A stretch of DNA of 64,000 nt from HKST-UBA85 sp035654775. GTDB lineage: Bacteria > Bacteroidota > Bacteroidia > Flavobacteriales > Flavobacteriaceae. The stretch spans positions 1-64,000 of the forward strand of contig DASRWB010000033.1 in the NCBI GenBank assembly GCA_035654775.1, written 5' to 3'. Positions 54,472 to 62,560 of the stretch are shown in pieces. The notes beneath the pieces were generated by a model, which was not told where the DNA came from, did not search any database, and saw only the letters and a program-made list of their open reading frames with translations. The translations under genes and the position numbers were made by a program. Position 1 is the stretch's first letter, and each line of letters begins with the position of its first letter.

Positions 54472-55023
54472 CTATTCGTCTAAAGTAATTATTCCGTCAA
54501 TCTCCAGTACTTCTGCCCGGGTAAAATCGCTGTTTGAGTCGAAGCCTTTACCGTTAATCAGGTCGCGCTTACTCTTGAAGGTTACGGGTTTATTGGTAAA
54601 AAGCCATTCTTTATTTTGGTCGTAGTAGAGTTGTTGTGCAAACAAGGTATCTTGTTTTGTGGTAGTGAGTACTACATTGCCCTGCATATCTATCAGGTTG
54701 GTTTTATTATACACTATGGCGTAATCTGCCTGTACGGTGCTTTTTTGGTTGTTTTCATCAAAAACGTCCAGCAAGGCTCCTTCAGGGAACTCAAAATAGG
54801 CAAATTCTCTATTGGAAAAGTCGAGCATTTTCGGGCTGGTAAGCTGAGCCTTTAGTTTGCCGGAATCGGTATATTTCAGGTTAAAAGTGTCTGCTATTCC
54901 AATGGGTTCATTTTCAGAAAGTCCTATTTTTTTTACTTCGGAGAAATTGTTTTTACACGTAAAAAGCACCAAGACGGCAATTCCCATCATGGTGCTTTTG
55001 GTATAATTTATCAGGGTGTTCAT
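54472..55023 (-). CDS. lptC: LPS export ABC transporter periplasmic protein LptC
   Basis: 183 residues. The N-terminal hydrophobic anchor includes a lipobox-like cysteine (VLVLFTC, Cys near residue 23). A beta-jellyroll OstA/LptC domain follows (about residues 45-170), with repeated edge strands such as KLKAQLTSPKMLDF, FPEGALLDVFDENNQKSTVQADYAIV and LIDMQGNVVLTT. LptC passes LPS from LptB2FG to LptA. It overlaps the upstream TPR gene by one base. Confidence 0.9.
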   Translation of the reverse strand: MNTLINYTKSTMMGIAVLVLFTCKNNFSEVKKIGLSENEPIGIADTFNLKYTDSGKLKAQLTSPKMLDFSNREFAYFEFPEGALLDVFDENNQKSTVQADYAIVYNKTNLIDMQGNVVLTTTKQDTLFAQQLYYDQNKEWLFTNKPVTFKSKRDLINGKGFDSNSDFTRAEVLEIDGIITLDE

Positions 55024-56411
55024 TAGAGTTTTGGAACGGTTACACTTCCGTTAATCCAGCAGCCTATATTGATTTGTTTCCCGGCCATATCCGAGTTAAA
55101 AATATCTGATTTGCTGGGTGCTTTGGCTCTGTAGCTTTCGGCAGATTGTGCGGCGGCGCTTTTAAGCGTCGGGTCTATTCGGCCTGCTTTTTCGGCTTCG
55201 GCGGCAGCGAGCCAATACACAGCACGTTTATTAAAGTTTGAATCGCCACACGAATTGGCACTACTGGCGTACATGGCTGCTATTGCCAAATAAGGTCTAC
55301 CGTTTGAAGGGTTTAACTTGAGTGCATCTCTGTAATAGTTTCGAGCTTCAGAATAGCGGTTTTTGCTTTTAAGAATTTGCCCTATTCTTTCTGCCAGTTT
55401 TCCTTGTTTGTAAGGGTCTGTTTGCAGGTCGAAGGATTGTCTGAAATAGCCTAAGGCTTCGTTGGTTTTCCCTTGTTTCAACAAAAGACCGGCCACGTAG
55501 TACTTGGTGTCTGCTGAAGGCGCTGTTTCGTCATAGGCTTTTACCAGTTTTATGTATAACGGGGCGTCTGTACATTCTTTACTGGCCATACGGCTTACGG
55601 CACGTCTCAACCATATATCGTTGGTTTTGTTTTCTTCAAAACCTTTATTGTAAAGCGGTATCAGGGTTTCGCAGTTGGCTCGTTCACCTAATTTTGAATT
55701 CACACTGCCTGTAACCTTATCATAAGCTTCTAGGGTTTGCTCGTAAAACCTTTTGTATTTTTGTTCTTTGCTACTTAGCTTTTGTCCGTCTTCTTCTTTA
55801 GCAATAAGTTTGTTTAACTGCTCTGAAGCGTGCTGTATTTCTTCTTCAATTTTTTCAATTACATCGTCGTATTTATTGAAAAGGTCTTGAGCGGGTTTTT
55901 TTCCGGCATCAAACAAGTCAACCATTAGCGAGAAATAGGTATACAAGCCTGACGGACTTTTAAAATCGTCTCTGGCGTTTTTAAATGTGTTGTCGTAGCC
56001 ATCGTAGAGTTGTTCATCACTTAATTTCAGTTCCGATTTGTATTTGTATCGGGTTTGAATGACTTCAACCATTATTTTTCCTTTGCTGTATTTTGAAGGA
56101 AAGTGCACTGCAGACTCTTCAAGTAGCTTGATCAGGTCTTTGATATGGTTAACCTGCTCGGTACCTGTTGAGTTTTTGATTTTATGCTCCAGTATTTTTT
56201 CGCCGTCAACAATAGTAGCTCTGTTAAAGGAAGGACAAGTTGTTCTTACATACATCCAGGGTTCATAAGCGGCGTCAAAGTTTTCGGCTTTAACATACTC
56301 GTGAAAAATGGATAACTTTGTCATGCACTCTTCATTTTGAGCCTGGCCAAGCATGGGTATGGTGCTTAAAAGTGCCAGTACTAATCCCGCAAAAGTAATT
56401 TTCGTTTTCAT
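55023..56411 (-). CDS. Secreted tetratricopeptide-repeat protein
   Basis: 462 residues with a signal peptide (ending near LGQAQ, residue 25). The body is alpha-helical, with clear TPR units around residues 300-410 (AGLLLKQGKTNEALGYFRQS, GQILKSKNRYSEARNYYRDA, ALKLNPSNGRPYLAIAAMYA). A coiled-coil-prone middle (VIEKIEEEIQHASEQLNKLI) and a short Cys/Gly-containing end (INIGCWINGSVTVPKL) are also present. It probably acts as a periplasmic or outer-membrane scaffold. The neighbours (outer-membrane barrel upstream, lptC downstream, 1-base overlap) suggest an envelope role; the exact role is unknown. Confidence 0.8.
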   Translation of the reverse strand: MKTKITFAGLVLALLSTIPMLGQAQNEECMTKLSIFHEYVKAENFDAAYEPWMYVRTTCPSFNRATIVDGEKILEHKIKNSTGTEQVNHIKDLIKLLEESAVHFPSKYSKGKIMVEVIQTRYKYKSELKLSDEQLYDGYDNTFKNARDDFKSPSGLYTYFSLMVDLFDAGKKPAQDLFNKYDDVIEKIEEEIQHASEQLNKLIAKEEDGQKLSSKEQKYKRFYEQTLEAYDKVTGSVNSKLGERANCETLIPLYNKGFEENKTNDIWLRRAVSRMASKECTDAPLYIKLVKAYDETAPSADTKYYVAGLLLKQGKTNEALGYFRQSFDLQTDPYKQGKLAERIGQILKSKNRYSEARNYYRDALKLNPSNGRPYLAIAAMYASSANSCGDSNFNKRAVYWLAAAEAEKAGRIDPTLKSAAAQSAESYRAKAPSKSDIFNSDMAGKQINIGCWINGSVTVPKL

Positions 56412-56434
56412 GATTTTAATTTTATATATAGGCT

Positions 56435-57739
56435 TTAATTGTATTTTCTTTTTTCAAACCATCTTTGGTTTAGTGACAAGCTAATGTTTATATTAAAAAA
56501 ATTCTCTTGTATTAAATTGCTTTTGGTTGTTCCTCTTTTTCCAAGTTCAAAGCCCAGGTTTGCATTAGAGAATAAACCGCCAACCGGTAAACCTAAACCA
56601 AAAGACATGCCAAACTCTCTGATGGGTTGTTCATTCACCACCAAACCGGTATTTTCGAAGCGTAGTCCCGCTCTATAAACCATTCTTTTCCAGTAGCTTG
56701 TAAAAGAGTTGTAATCGGGGATGTAAAATCCGCCAAGAGCAAAGGTTGATCCGTTTTCGTAGGTAGTGTTTACGGCGCTGTACAGTTCGTTGTTAAAATT
56801 ACTTGTTTGTATTGTGGTGTACTCTATGCCGGCAAACCATTTTTGAGGTTGACCTATACCGGTTCCTATACTAAATTTAGATGGCAAGGTTAGGGTTGTT
56901 TTTTTTAAGCCGGCAGCCTCTAAATCCACATCTATGGTGTTGACTACATTTTCAAATCCGTCGGTACTAAGGGCTATGGTGGCCAGTTGCCTCTGGTTGT
57001 TTGAAGAAAGGTTGCTTTCCAGGCCGTAGGTTAACCCTGAAATCATTTCCAGTTTTTCTGAAAGCATGGTTTTGTATGACAAGCCAAAGTTGAAATTGAG
57101 TCCGCTTAAATCGGAGCGGTTGCTTTCGCGCGTTTGAAACTGTACCAGCTCGCCTTCCTGGTTATAGAGGAGTTCGATGGTTGAATTTTGGATGTTTCCG
57201 AAGTTGTAATTGGCATCAACCCCTATGCTTAAGCCTTTAGTTAAGAGATACCCTACAGAGAAATACACTTTGTTGAGTCCGCCTTCACCTCTGAATCGGT
57301 GGGTTAACTTGTTATCTTGATTAAAGTTTTCCAGCTTGTAGCCTACAGAGGTATAGGGCAGCAACCCTATACCGAAACCCAGTTTCCCTACCGGAATAGC
57401 CAGGGCAATATAATCAAAGGTAGTGGTAGTTGTTCCGGCTTTTTCGGTATTGCTTTTCAGGGTGATGTCTGAATGACTTCCCCCAACACTAAATATGACC
57501 GGTCGGCTTTCGTTGTTGTATACCAGAAGATTTTCTCCGGCATAAGCTGCAGGGTTTCTGAGGTTAACATGAATACTGTCGGTAAAAATACTTAAACCTC
57601 CCATACTTTTGTTTTCTACGGTACCTTTAAATTTGAGACTTCCAATTCCATAATAAGAGTACGGTGAAGAAGCGCCTTCTTGGGCAAAGCTTTTTACTGT
57701 AAACAGCACAATAAAAACTACTATCAGTTTTTTAATCAT
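56435..57739 (-). CDS. Outer-membrane beta-barrel protein (FadL/OmpP1-like)
   Basis: 434 residues. The signal peptide ends in VKSFAQ (residue 20); the rest is a series of amphipathic beta-strands with NPAAYAG, which resembles the NPA motif of FadL-type transporters near the N-terminus (SSPYSYYGIGSL...RNPAAYAG). Strands such as GLSIGVDANYNFG, FGMSFGLGLPVGG and ANLGFELGKRG continue to the end. FadL-family barrels move hydrophobic compounds across the outer membrane; the substrate here is unknown. The start overlaps the coaX stop by one base. Confidence 0.8.
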   Translation of the reverse strand: MIKKLIVVFIVLFTVKSFAQEGASSPYSYYGIGSLKFKGTVENKSMGGLSIFTDSIHVNLRNPAAYAGENLLVYNNESRPVIFSVGGSHSDITLKSNTEKAGTTTTTFDYIALAIPVGKLGFGIGLLPYTSVGYKLENFNQDNKLTHRFRGEGGLNKVYFSVGYLLTKGLSIGVDANYNFGNIQNSTIELLYNQEGELVQFQTRESNRSDLSGLNFNFGLSYKTMLSEKLEMISGLTYGLESNLSSNNQRQLATIALSTDGFENVVNTIDVDLEAAGLKKTTLTLPSKFSIGTGIGQPQKWFAGIEYTTIQTSNFNNELYSAVNTTYENGSTFALGGFYIPDYNSFTSYWKRMVYRAGLRFENTGLVVNEQPIREFGMSFGLGLPVGGLFSNANLGFELGKRGTTKSNLIQENFFNINISLSLNQRWFEKRKYN

Positions 57740-58470
57740 TAATACGAATTAAGTTGCAAAATATAATTTAAGCCTTCCAAAAGAAAATTGGAGTTGGCAA
57801 ATATGGTACTTTTTAAGTTTTTAGACAAGAATTTAGTGTCTCCGCCTGTTAAAATTACTGTTAAATCAGAATAATCTTCTTTGTACTTGTCTATCAGACC
57901 ATCTATTTCCGCGACAGTTCCCAGCATTACGCCGGCGTGGATAGCCCGATTAGTGGTATTGCCAATTACCGATTCGGGGGCTTGTGGTTCTAACAACGGT
58001 AAATTTGCGGTTAAATTATGTAAGGCCTTGTAACGGAGTTGAATTCCCGGAGCTATAGAACCTCCCAGGTAGTTGTTCTCTTTTGTAACAAAGTCAAAGG
58101 TAATGCAGGTTCCGGCATCTATTACCAAAACGTTTTGATTTGGGTATTGTATGCTTGCCGCAGCTATAAGTGCCATGCGGTCTACACCCAGCGTTTTAGG
58201 GGTTTTATAGTGGTTCTTGAAAGGCAACTTTGAATTCGCGTTTAAAACATGGAGGTTTTGGACTTTATTTTTCAGGTGCTGACTGTCTTTTTCCGGTAGT
58301 TTTCCTACGGTTGAAAGTATGGCACTGTTTATCTCCGGAAAGGTTTTCAACAGCTTATTAAGTGTACTTTTAAACACTTTTTTGTGGGTTACTGTTTTAA
58401 AGACGAGGTCATTTTCATTAAATACGGCCCACTTAAGCGTAGTGTTTCCAACATCAATAATTAAATTCAT
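57739..58470 (-). CDS. coaX: Type III pantothenate kinase
   Basis: Phosphorylates pantothenate, the first step of coenzyme A synthesis; ASKHA-fold enzyme not inhibited by CoA. N-terminal phosphate-1 motif DVGNTTLKWAVF, substrate block LGVDRMALIAAA, phosphate-2 block VIDAGTCITFDFV and GGSIAPGIQLR identify it. 243 residues. It is the first gene of the leftward envelope operon and reads away from tRNA-Phe. Confidence 0.95.
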   Translation of the reverse strand: MNLIIDVGNTTLKWAVFNENDLVFKTVTHKKVFKSTLNKLLKTFPEINSAILSTVGKLPEKDSQHLKNKVQNLHVLNANSKLPFKNHYKTPKTLGVDRMALIAAASIQYPNQNVLVIDAGTCITFDFVTKENNYLGGSIAPGIQLRYKALHNLTANLPLLEPQAPESVIGNTTNRAIHAGVMLGTVAEIDGLIDKYKEDYSDLTVILTGGDTKFLSKNLKSTIFANSNFLLEGLNYILQLNSY

Positions 58471-58521
58471 AGTTCGGTTTAAGGTGTAAATTTACAAAAG
58501 GAATTTTTTTATAAGGTTTAT

Positions 58522-58553
58522 TTTTGAGATTATTAAAAATGCCATTATATTTG
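58522..58553 (+). promoter_or_regulatory. Predicted tRNA-Phe promoter
   Basis: TTG at 58524-58526 and TATATTTG at 58546-58553 are 19 bases apart, matching the Bacteroidota promoter. The tRNA 5' end is 19 bases downstream of the box. Confidence 0.65.
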
Positions 58554-58572
58554 CATCCGCAATTTAGCGACT

Positions 58573-58645
58573 GGTGCCTTAGCTCAGTTGGTAGAGCAAA
58601 GGACTGAAAATCCTTGTGTCCCTGGTTCGATTCCTGGAGGCACCA
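58573..58645 (+). tRNA. tRNA-Phe (anticodon GAA)
   Basis: 73 nt. The acceptor stem GGTGCCT/AGGCACC has discriminator A. The D-arm is GCTC...GAGC. The anticodon stem AAGGA/TCCTT encloses CTGAAAA (anticodon GAA). The T-arm is CCTGG TTCGATT CCTGG. CCA is not fully encoded (ACCT follows). Its T-arm and 3' end are duplicated about 372-383 bases downstream in a GIY-YIG-containing repeat. Confidence 0.97.
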
Positions 58646-58828
58646 CCTCAATCGAAAAACCCCTGTAAGCCTTATGTTTATAGGGGTTTTACATTTTTGT
58701 ATGAATGCATTATCTATATATCCTTTATTCTAAAAGTACGGACCGGTTTTATGTCGGGCAATCGTCTGATGTACTTTCCAGACTGGACTTACACAATACT
58801 CATCATTTTAAAGGAGCGTTTACCAAAA
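58617..58828 (+). repeat. Direct repeat copy A: tRNA-Phe T-arm to first third of the GIY-YIG gene
   Basis: The block runs from TGTCCCTGGTTC in the tRNA T-arm through the tRNA 3' end, the terminator hairpin and the first 41 codons of the GIY-YIG gene. It recurs at 58989-59213. From 58634 onward the copies differ by about four substitutions and two single-T insertions. The repeat period is 372 bases at the left edge, growing to 385 through the indels. Confidence 0.9.
58655..58699 (+). terminator. Terminator after tRNA-Phe
   Basis: AAAACCCCT (58656-58664) pairs with AGGGGTTTT (58682-58690), followed by ACATTTTT. It begins 10 bases past the tRNA. The same hairpin, slightly changed, recurs in repeat copy B near 59038-59076. 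Confidence 0.75.
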
Positions 58829-58986
58829 TAGCATCCGATTGGGAAATAGCAATGGCCTTTCCTTGCACTCAAAAGAAAGATGCGTTGTTTTTGGAACGGT
58901 TTGTTAAACGCATGAAAAGCAAAGCGTTTATCCGAAAGGTCATTGCTCATCCGGAAATTCTCACGGCTATTTTGGCTAATCAATAA
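58705..58986 (+). CDS. Small GIY-YIG nuclease-domain protein
   Basis: 93 residues, essentially a single GIY-YIG (UvrC N-terminal-like, YhbQ-type) domain. The GIY/YIG strands are YLYILYS and FYVG (residues 3-18). The likely catalytic residues are Arg26 with His30 (SRLDLHN) and Glu64 (ALFLERFVKRMKSK). It should cut DNA, but no target is known. It sits 59 bases behind tRNA-Phe, after the tRNA terminator, with no obvious promoter of its own. The start of this gene plus the tRNA 3' end is duplicated immediately downstream. Single-domain GIY-YIG genes beside tRNAs are, as I recall, frequent in Bacteroidota. Confidence 0.88.
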   Translation: MHYLYILYSKSTDRFYVGQSSDVLSRLDLHNTHHFKGAFTKIASDWEIAMAFPCTQKKDALFLERFVKRMKSKAFIRKVIAHPEILTAILANQ

Positions 58987-58988
58987 GC

Positions 58989-59213
58989 TGTCCCCGGTTC
59001 TCCCGATGCTTCGGGACTGGAGGCACCACCTCAATCGAAAAACCCCTGTAAGCCTTATATTTATTGGGGTTTTTACATTTTTTGCATGAATGCATTATCT
59101 ATATATCCTTTATTCTAAAAGTACGGACCGGTTTTATGTCGGGCAATCGTCTGATGTGCTTTCCAGACTGGACTTACACAATACTCATCATTTTAAAGGA
59201 GCGTTTACCAAAA
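58989..59213 (+). repeat. Direct repeat copy B: altered tRNA-Phe 3' end and truncated GIY-YIG start
   Basis: The copy starts with TGTCCCCGGTTC, matching the tRNA T-arm with one change. It then carries a 16-bp palindrome in place of the T-loop, then CTGGAGGCACCACCTCAATC and onward as in copy A, until ACCAAAA at 59213. Only the T-arm and acceptor 3' side of the tRNA are present, so it is not a tRNA gene. Together with the rest of the spacer up to 59322 it contains no intact gene. Confidence 0.9.
59001..59016. repeat. 16-bp palindrome in the T-loop position of copy B
   Basis: TCCCGATGCTTCGGGA is a perfect 6-bp stem with a 4-base loop (TGCT). It replaces GATTC of the tRNA T-loop/stem. I recall this palindrome as a recurrent short repeat in Flavobacteriaceae genomes, but it occurs once in what I read here. 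Confidence 0.6.
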
Positions 59214-59218
59214 GCTAA
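59090..59218 (+). pseudogene. Truncated second copy of the GIY-YIG gene
   Basis: The first 41 codons are identical at protein level to the intact gene at 58705, then the frame ends (KS, TAA at 59216-59218). It retains the GIY/YIG strands and Arg26/His30 but lacks the catalytic Glu64 and the rest of the domain, so it cannot be active. It ends where repeat copy B ends. Confidence 0.85.
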
Positions 59219-59322
59219 ACTCAGCACCTACTAAACAACCTCTTTTTTAGGAAAGTTTTTTTTTAACAACTGTAACAAATCTATTCTGTTTTAGTCTATA
59301 TTGCTTAAAAAACACATCCCTG

Positions 59323-60693
59323 ATGAAAAACACCTTTTTGTACTGCTCCTTTTTTTTAATAGCTGTCGGAGCTTTTGGACAGCGTTATCTTACCAAAACG
59401 GAGGCTTTGGAAGATTTAACATTTTTCCATCAAACCCTTTTGGATGTACATTATAACCCTTTTTTATACATTGAAGCGGAACGATATAATGCTGAAGCTG
59501 AAAGGATAAAAGCGTCTATACCGGATACTATTGCCGTTACCGATTTTATGAAGTCGCTGTACAAACTTACCGCTTTGCTGGAAGACAGCCACAGTATGCC
59601 GGCCATGTACCAAGGTACACTTTTTGGCGAGGTGTATAAACAGTCGCTTTTTTTTCCTTTACATACCTTGACTGATGACCACAAACTTTATGTATCGCCA
59701 CAGTCTGACCCGACCTTGGGAATTGAACCGGGAGCTGAACTTATTTCCATAAATGGTGTAGCTGTAGATTCTTTTTTAGCTGAAACCTATGCGCTTATCG
59801 GTGGACTTCCTGAATATAAAAAGGCATTTGTCAATCGGTTGCTAAGTCATTTTTTGTTTATTTCCGGTGTTCAAGCCCCTTTTACCCTTAGGTACAAAAC
59901 CTCTTCCGGGCAGGTTTTAACAAAAACGGATCTTGCCGGTGTTTCCTACGTAAAATCGTTGCTGGTGACAATGCCCGGACTTCTGGAAGGGAATCGTTTT
60001 AAAATTATAGACGACCGTGTAGGGTATATCGATTTTTGCAATATGAGTGGCAGCTGGCAGGAATTCAGTACGTTTTTAGATTCGGCTTTTGTATCGTTTC
60101 AGGCAAAAAACATCAAACATGTTGCCATTGATTTGCGCCACAATTCCGGAGGTGATTCTATGCTGGGCGATGTACTTTTCAGTTATTTAACCAACCGGAA
60201 GTACAGGCTAATGGGTACTAAAAAATGGAAGATAAGCTCACAGTACAAGGCCTATTTAAAAGAAAACGGAAACACGAGTCATCCGTATTTGACGTTTGCA
60301 GACGGTACTATCTGGGAATCGGGAGATTGCACGCCACAGCCTAATAATTTTACCACTGAAACCAAATTTACCGGCGAGGTTTACTTTATTACCGGACCGT
60401 TTACCTTTTCCAGTGGAAACATGGTTGCTTCGGGAGCAAAGACTTATAAAATAGGTACTCTTGTAGGCCAGCCTACGGGTGAAGCTACCAATGATTTTGG
60501 TGAGGTGTACCGTTTTGAGTTGCCTAACAGTGCTGTTGTGATGCATGTTACCACTTCTTTTGATATAGGTCCAGAGTGTGATGCTTCATTAATTTCACCG
60601 GTACTTCCTGATGTGTTTATCGCGCCTTCAGCGGCTGATTTACTGAACGGAGAAGATCCGGAGCTGTCTTATATTCTGGAGAAAACAAACTAA
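59323..60693 (+). CDS. Secreted S41-family peptidase
   Basis: 456 residues with a signal peptide (ending VGAFGQ, residue 19). An N-terminal helical domain (about 20-130) and a PDZ-like region (PGAELISINGVAVDSF, about residue 145) precede the S41 core (about 230-430). The core shows VGYIDFCNM, AIDLRHNSGGDSML and the nucleophile segment PFTFSSGNMVAS. The Ser-Lys dyad lysine of Prc-type enzymes is not at the usual place (LVGQPTGEATNDFGE), so it belongs to the C-terminal-processing-like group that uses another base, or is inactive. A close secreted relative, not the Prc homologue at 37-39 kb. Confidence 0.85.
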   Translation: MKNTFLYCSFFLIAVGAFGQRYLTKTEALEDLTFFHQTLLDVHYNPFLYIEAERYNAEAERIKASIPDTIAVTDFMKSLYKLTALLEDSHSMPAMYQGTLFGEVYKQSLFFPLHTLTDDHKLYVSPQSDPTLGIEPGAELISINGVAVDSFLAETYALIGGLPEYKKAFVNRLLSHFLFISGVQAPFTLRYKTSSGQVLTKTDLAGVSYVKSLLVTMPGLLEGNRFKIIDDRVGYIDFCNMSGSWQEFSTFLDSAFVSFQAKNIKHVAIDLRHNSGGDSMLGDVLFSYLTNRKYRLMGTKKWKISSQYKAYLKENGNTSHPYLTFADGTIWESGDCTPQPNNFTTETKFTGEVYFITGPFTFSSGNMVASGAKTYKIGTLVGQPTGEATNDFGEVYRFELPNSAVVMHVTTSFDIGPECDASLISPVLPDVFIAPSAADLLNGEDPELSYILEKTN

Positions 60694-60773
60694 TTTTTCT
60701 TTTGATTTTCAGCATATTATTCTATGGATTCCCCTTTTGGAAAAGTTTCTTTTTCATGGTTGTGATTGAAGAA

Positions 60774-60802
60774 AAATAATTACCTTTAACAGGTAATTTT
60801 CT
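60774..60802. terminator. Probable terminator after the S41 peptidase gene
   Basis: AATTACC (60778-60784) pairs with GGTAATT (60792-60798) around a 7-base loop, with T-rich sequence after it and A-rich sequence before it. The AT-rich stem makes it weaker than the others. Confidence 0.5.
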
Positions 60803-60857
60803 GTATTGAGACTACCTCTATTTTCATGACTTCATCCATGCTCTTGACTACTGCTTT

Positions 60858-62504
60858 ATGAGAACCGAATGGACGCCCAAGCTTGTTTCTCTTTTGAAAG
60901 AAGGGATTTCCAGAGAAACCCTTACGAAAGATATGCTTTCGGGTTTAATAGTAGGTATTGTTGCTCTTCCTTTAGCCATAGCCTTTGCCATTGCCTCGGG
61001 CGTTTCCCCTGAAAAAGGGCTTATCACGGCTATAGTAGCCGGCATTCTTATTTCGGTGCTTGGCGGAAGCCGGGTACAAATAGGTGGTCCTACGGGTGCT
61101 TTTATTGTTATTGTTTACGGCATTGTTCAGGAATTTGGAATGGAAGGTTTAACCATTGCCACGTTTATGGCGGGGTTTATCATTATTGGGCTTGGGCTGG
61201 CGCGGCTGGGAAACCTGTTAAAGTTTATTCCGTATTCGTTGGTTGTTGGGTTTACCAGTGCTATTGCGCTGCTTATTTTCTCATCGCAGGTGAATGATTT
61301 TCTGGGATTGGGGATTACAGACGTTCCTGCCGACTTCAGGGAGAAATGGCTGGTTTACTTCAGCCATTTGGAGGAAGTAAATGTATATGCGCTGGGTATT
61401 GCGGTGGTAACGGTGCTGCTTACTTTATATTTTCAGAAATGGGTAAAGAAAATACCGGGGTCTATAGTGGCGATAGTATTGACCACGGGGGCTGTATGGT
61501 TCTTTGATTTACCGGTAGACACGATTGAAAGCAGTTTTGGAGAGATTCCAAACCGGCTGACTCTTCCGGTGTTTCCGGATGTGAGCTGGGACACGGTAAG
61601 GCTGTTGCTGGGTCCGGCTTTTGCTATTGCCCTGTTGGGCGGTATCGAGTCACTGCTTTCGGCGGTGGTGGCCGATTCGATGATTGGGGCAAAACACCGC
61701 TCGAATGTGGAGCTTATTGCACAAGGGACTGCCAATATATTCTCGGCCATATTTGGAGGTATTCCGGCTACGGGAGCTATCGCGCGAACGGCAACAAATG
61801 TAAAGAATGGTGGCCGCACGCCTATAGCCGGTATTGTGCACGGGCTGGTGCTGCTTATGGTTATGCTTTTGTTTGCTCCTTATGCCAAATTGATTCCGTT
61901 GTCTTGTCTTGCGGGTATTTTAATGGTAGTGGCCTATCACATGAGTGAGTGGCGACAGTTTAAATCGCTGTTGAAAGGGACGCGAATGGACATTATTATT
62001 CTACTGACTACCTTTTTACTGACGGTATTTTTTGATTTGGTTATTGCCATAGAGATAGGTATTGTACTTTCGAGTTTACTTTTTATGAAGCGGATGAGCG
62101 AATCTGTAGCTGTTAAAAACATTAGTTCAGAAAGTGTAAACGGGGAGTTTTTGTTTGATGATGAACAACTGGTGATTCCTCCTGATGTGTTGCTTTATGA
62201 AATTAATGGTCCTTTGTTTTTTGGGGCGGCGCGACAGTTTCAGGAGACTGTAATGCAAACACGCATGCAGCCGCGGGTGATTATTTTACGGATGCGTTAT
62301 GTGCCTTTGATAGATGCTACGGGGTTTCAGAGTTTGAAAGCGATTATAAAATGGTTTACTTCAAAGGGGATTGTTGTGTTTATTTCGGGGGTTGGTCCGG
62401 CGCTGGAAAAGGATTTGGAACGGTTTAATATTGATACGGTACTTGACCGGTGGCATTTGGTGAAGGATATTGATACGGCACTGGAAAGGGCTCGTGGGCT
62501 ATAG
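60858..62504 (+). CDS. SulP-family inorganic anion transporter with STAS domain
   Basis: 548 residues. About 12-14 membrane helices occupy residues 25-420, with the SulP signature in the early helices (LSGLIVGIVALPLAIAFAIA, GGSRVQIGGPTGAFIVIVYG) and the central block GIPATGAIARTATNVKNGGR. A cytoplasmic STAS domain (about residues 430-545, with PRVIILRMRYVPLIDATGFQ) closes the protein. SulP proteins move sulfate, bicarbonate or other anions, often with Na+ or H+. Bacterial members with this pattern are frequently BicA- or YchM-like; the substrate cannot be told. Confidence 0.93.
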   Translation: MRTEWTPKLVSLLKEGISRETLTKDMLSGLIVGIVALPLAIAFAIASGVSPEKGLITAIVAGILISVLGGSRVQIGGPTGAFIVIVYGIVQEFGMEGLTIATFMAGFIIIGLGLARLGNLLKFIPYSLVVGFTSAIALLIFSSQVNDFLGLGITDVPADFREKWLVYFSHLEEVNVYALGIAVVTVLLTLYFQKWVKKIPGSIVAIVLTTGAVWFFDLPVDTIESSFGEIPNRLTLPVFPDVSWDTVRLLLGPAFAIALLGGIESLLSAVVADSMIGAKHRSNVELIAQGTANIFSAIFGGIPATGAIARTATNVKNGGRTPIAGIVHGLVLLMVMLLFAPYAKLIPLSCLAGILMVVAYHMSEWRQFKSLLKGTRMDIIILLTTFLLTVFFDLVIAIEIGIVLSSLLFMKRMSESVAVKNISSESVNGEFLFDDEQLVIPPDVLLYEINGPLFFGAARQFQETVMQTRMQPRVIILRMRYVPLIDATGFQSLKAIIKWFTSKGIVVFISGVGPALEKDLERFNIDTVLDRWHLVKDIDTALERARGL

Positions 62505-62560
62505 AAGGTAGGGTATGCAGGGGGAATCTATACCTCTACCACGGAGTATATATGGGTTAG

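Noticed and set aside
58454..58651. Open frame antisense to tRNA-Phe (MRWCLQESN...)
   Set aside because: It is the reverse translation of the tRNA plus spacer; the tRNA fold is complete and such frames are artefacts.
58987..59030. Second tRNA-Phe gene
   Set aside because: Only the T-arm and the 3' acceptor strand are present, and the T-loop is replaced by a palindrome; D-arm and anticodon arm are absent.
58789..59034. Antisense frame through the GIY-YIG gene and copy B
   Set aside because: It begins in the duplicated tRNA 3' end and mirrors the GIY-YIG coding strand; no family features.
60694..60857. Small gene between the S41 and SulP genes
   Set aside because: No frame with a start and family features; only a weak terminator hairpin is visible.
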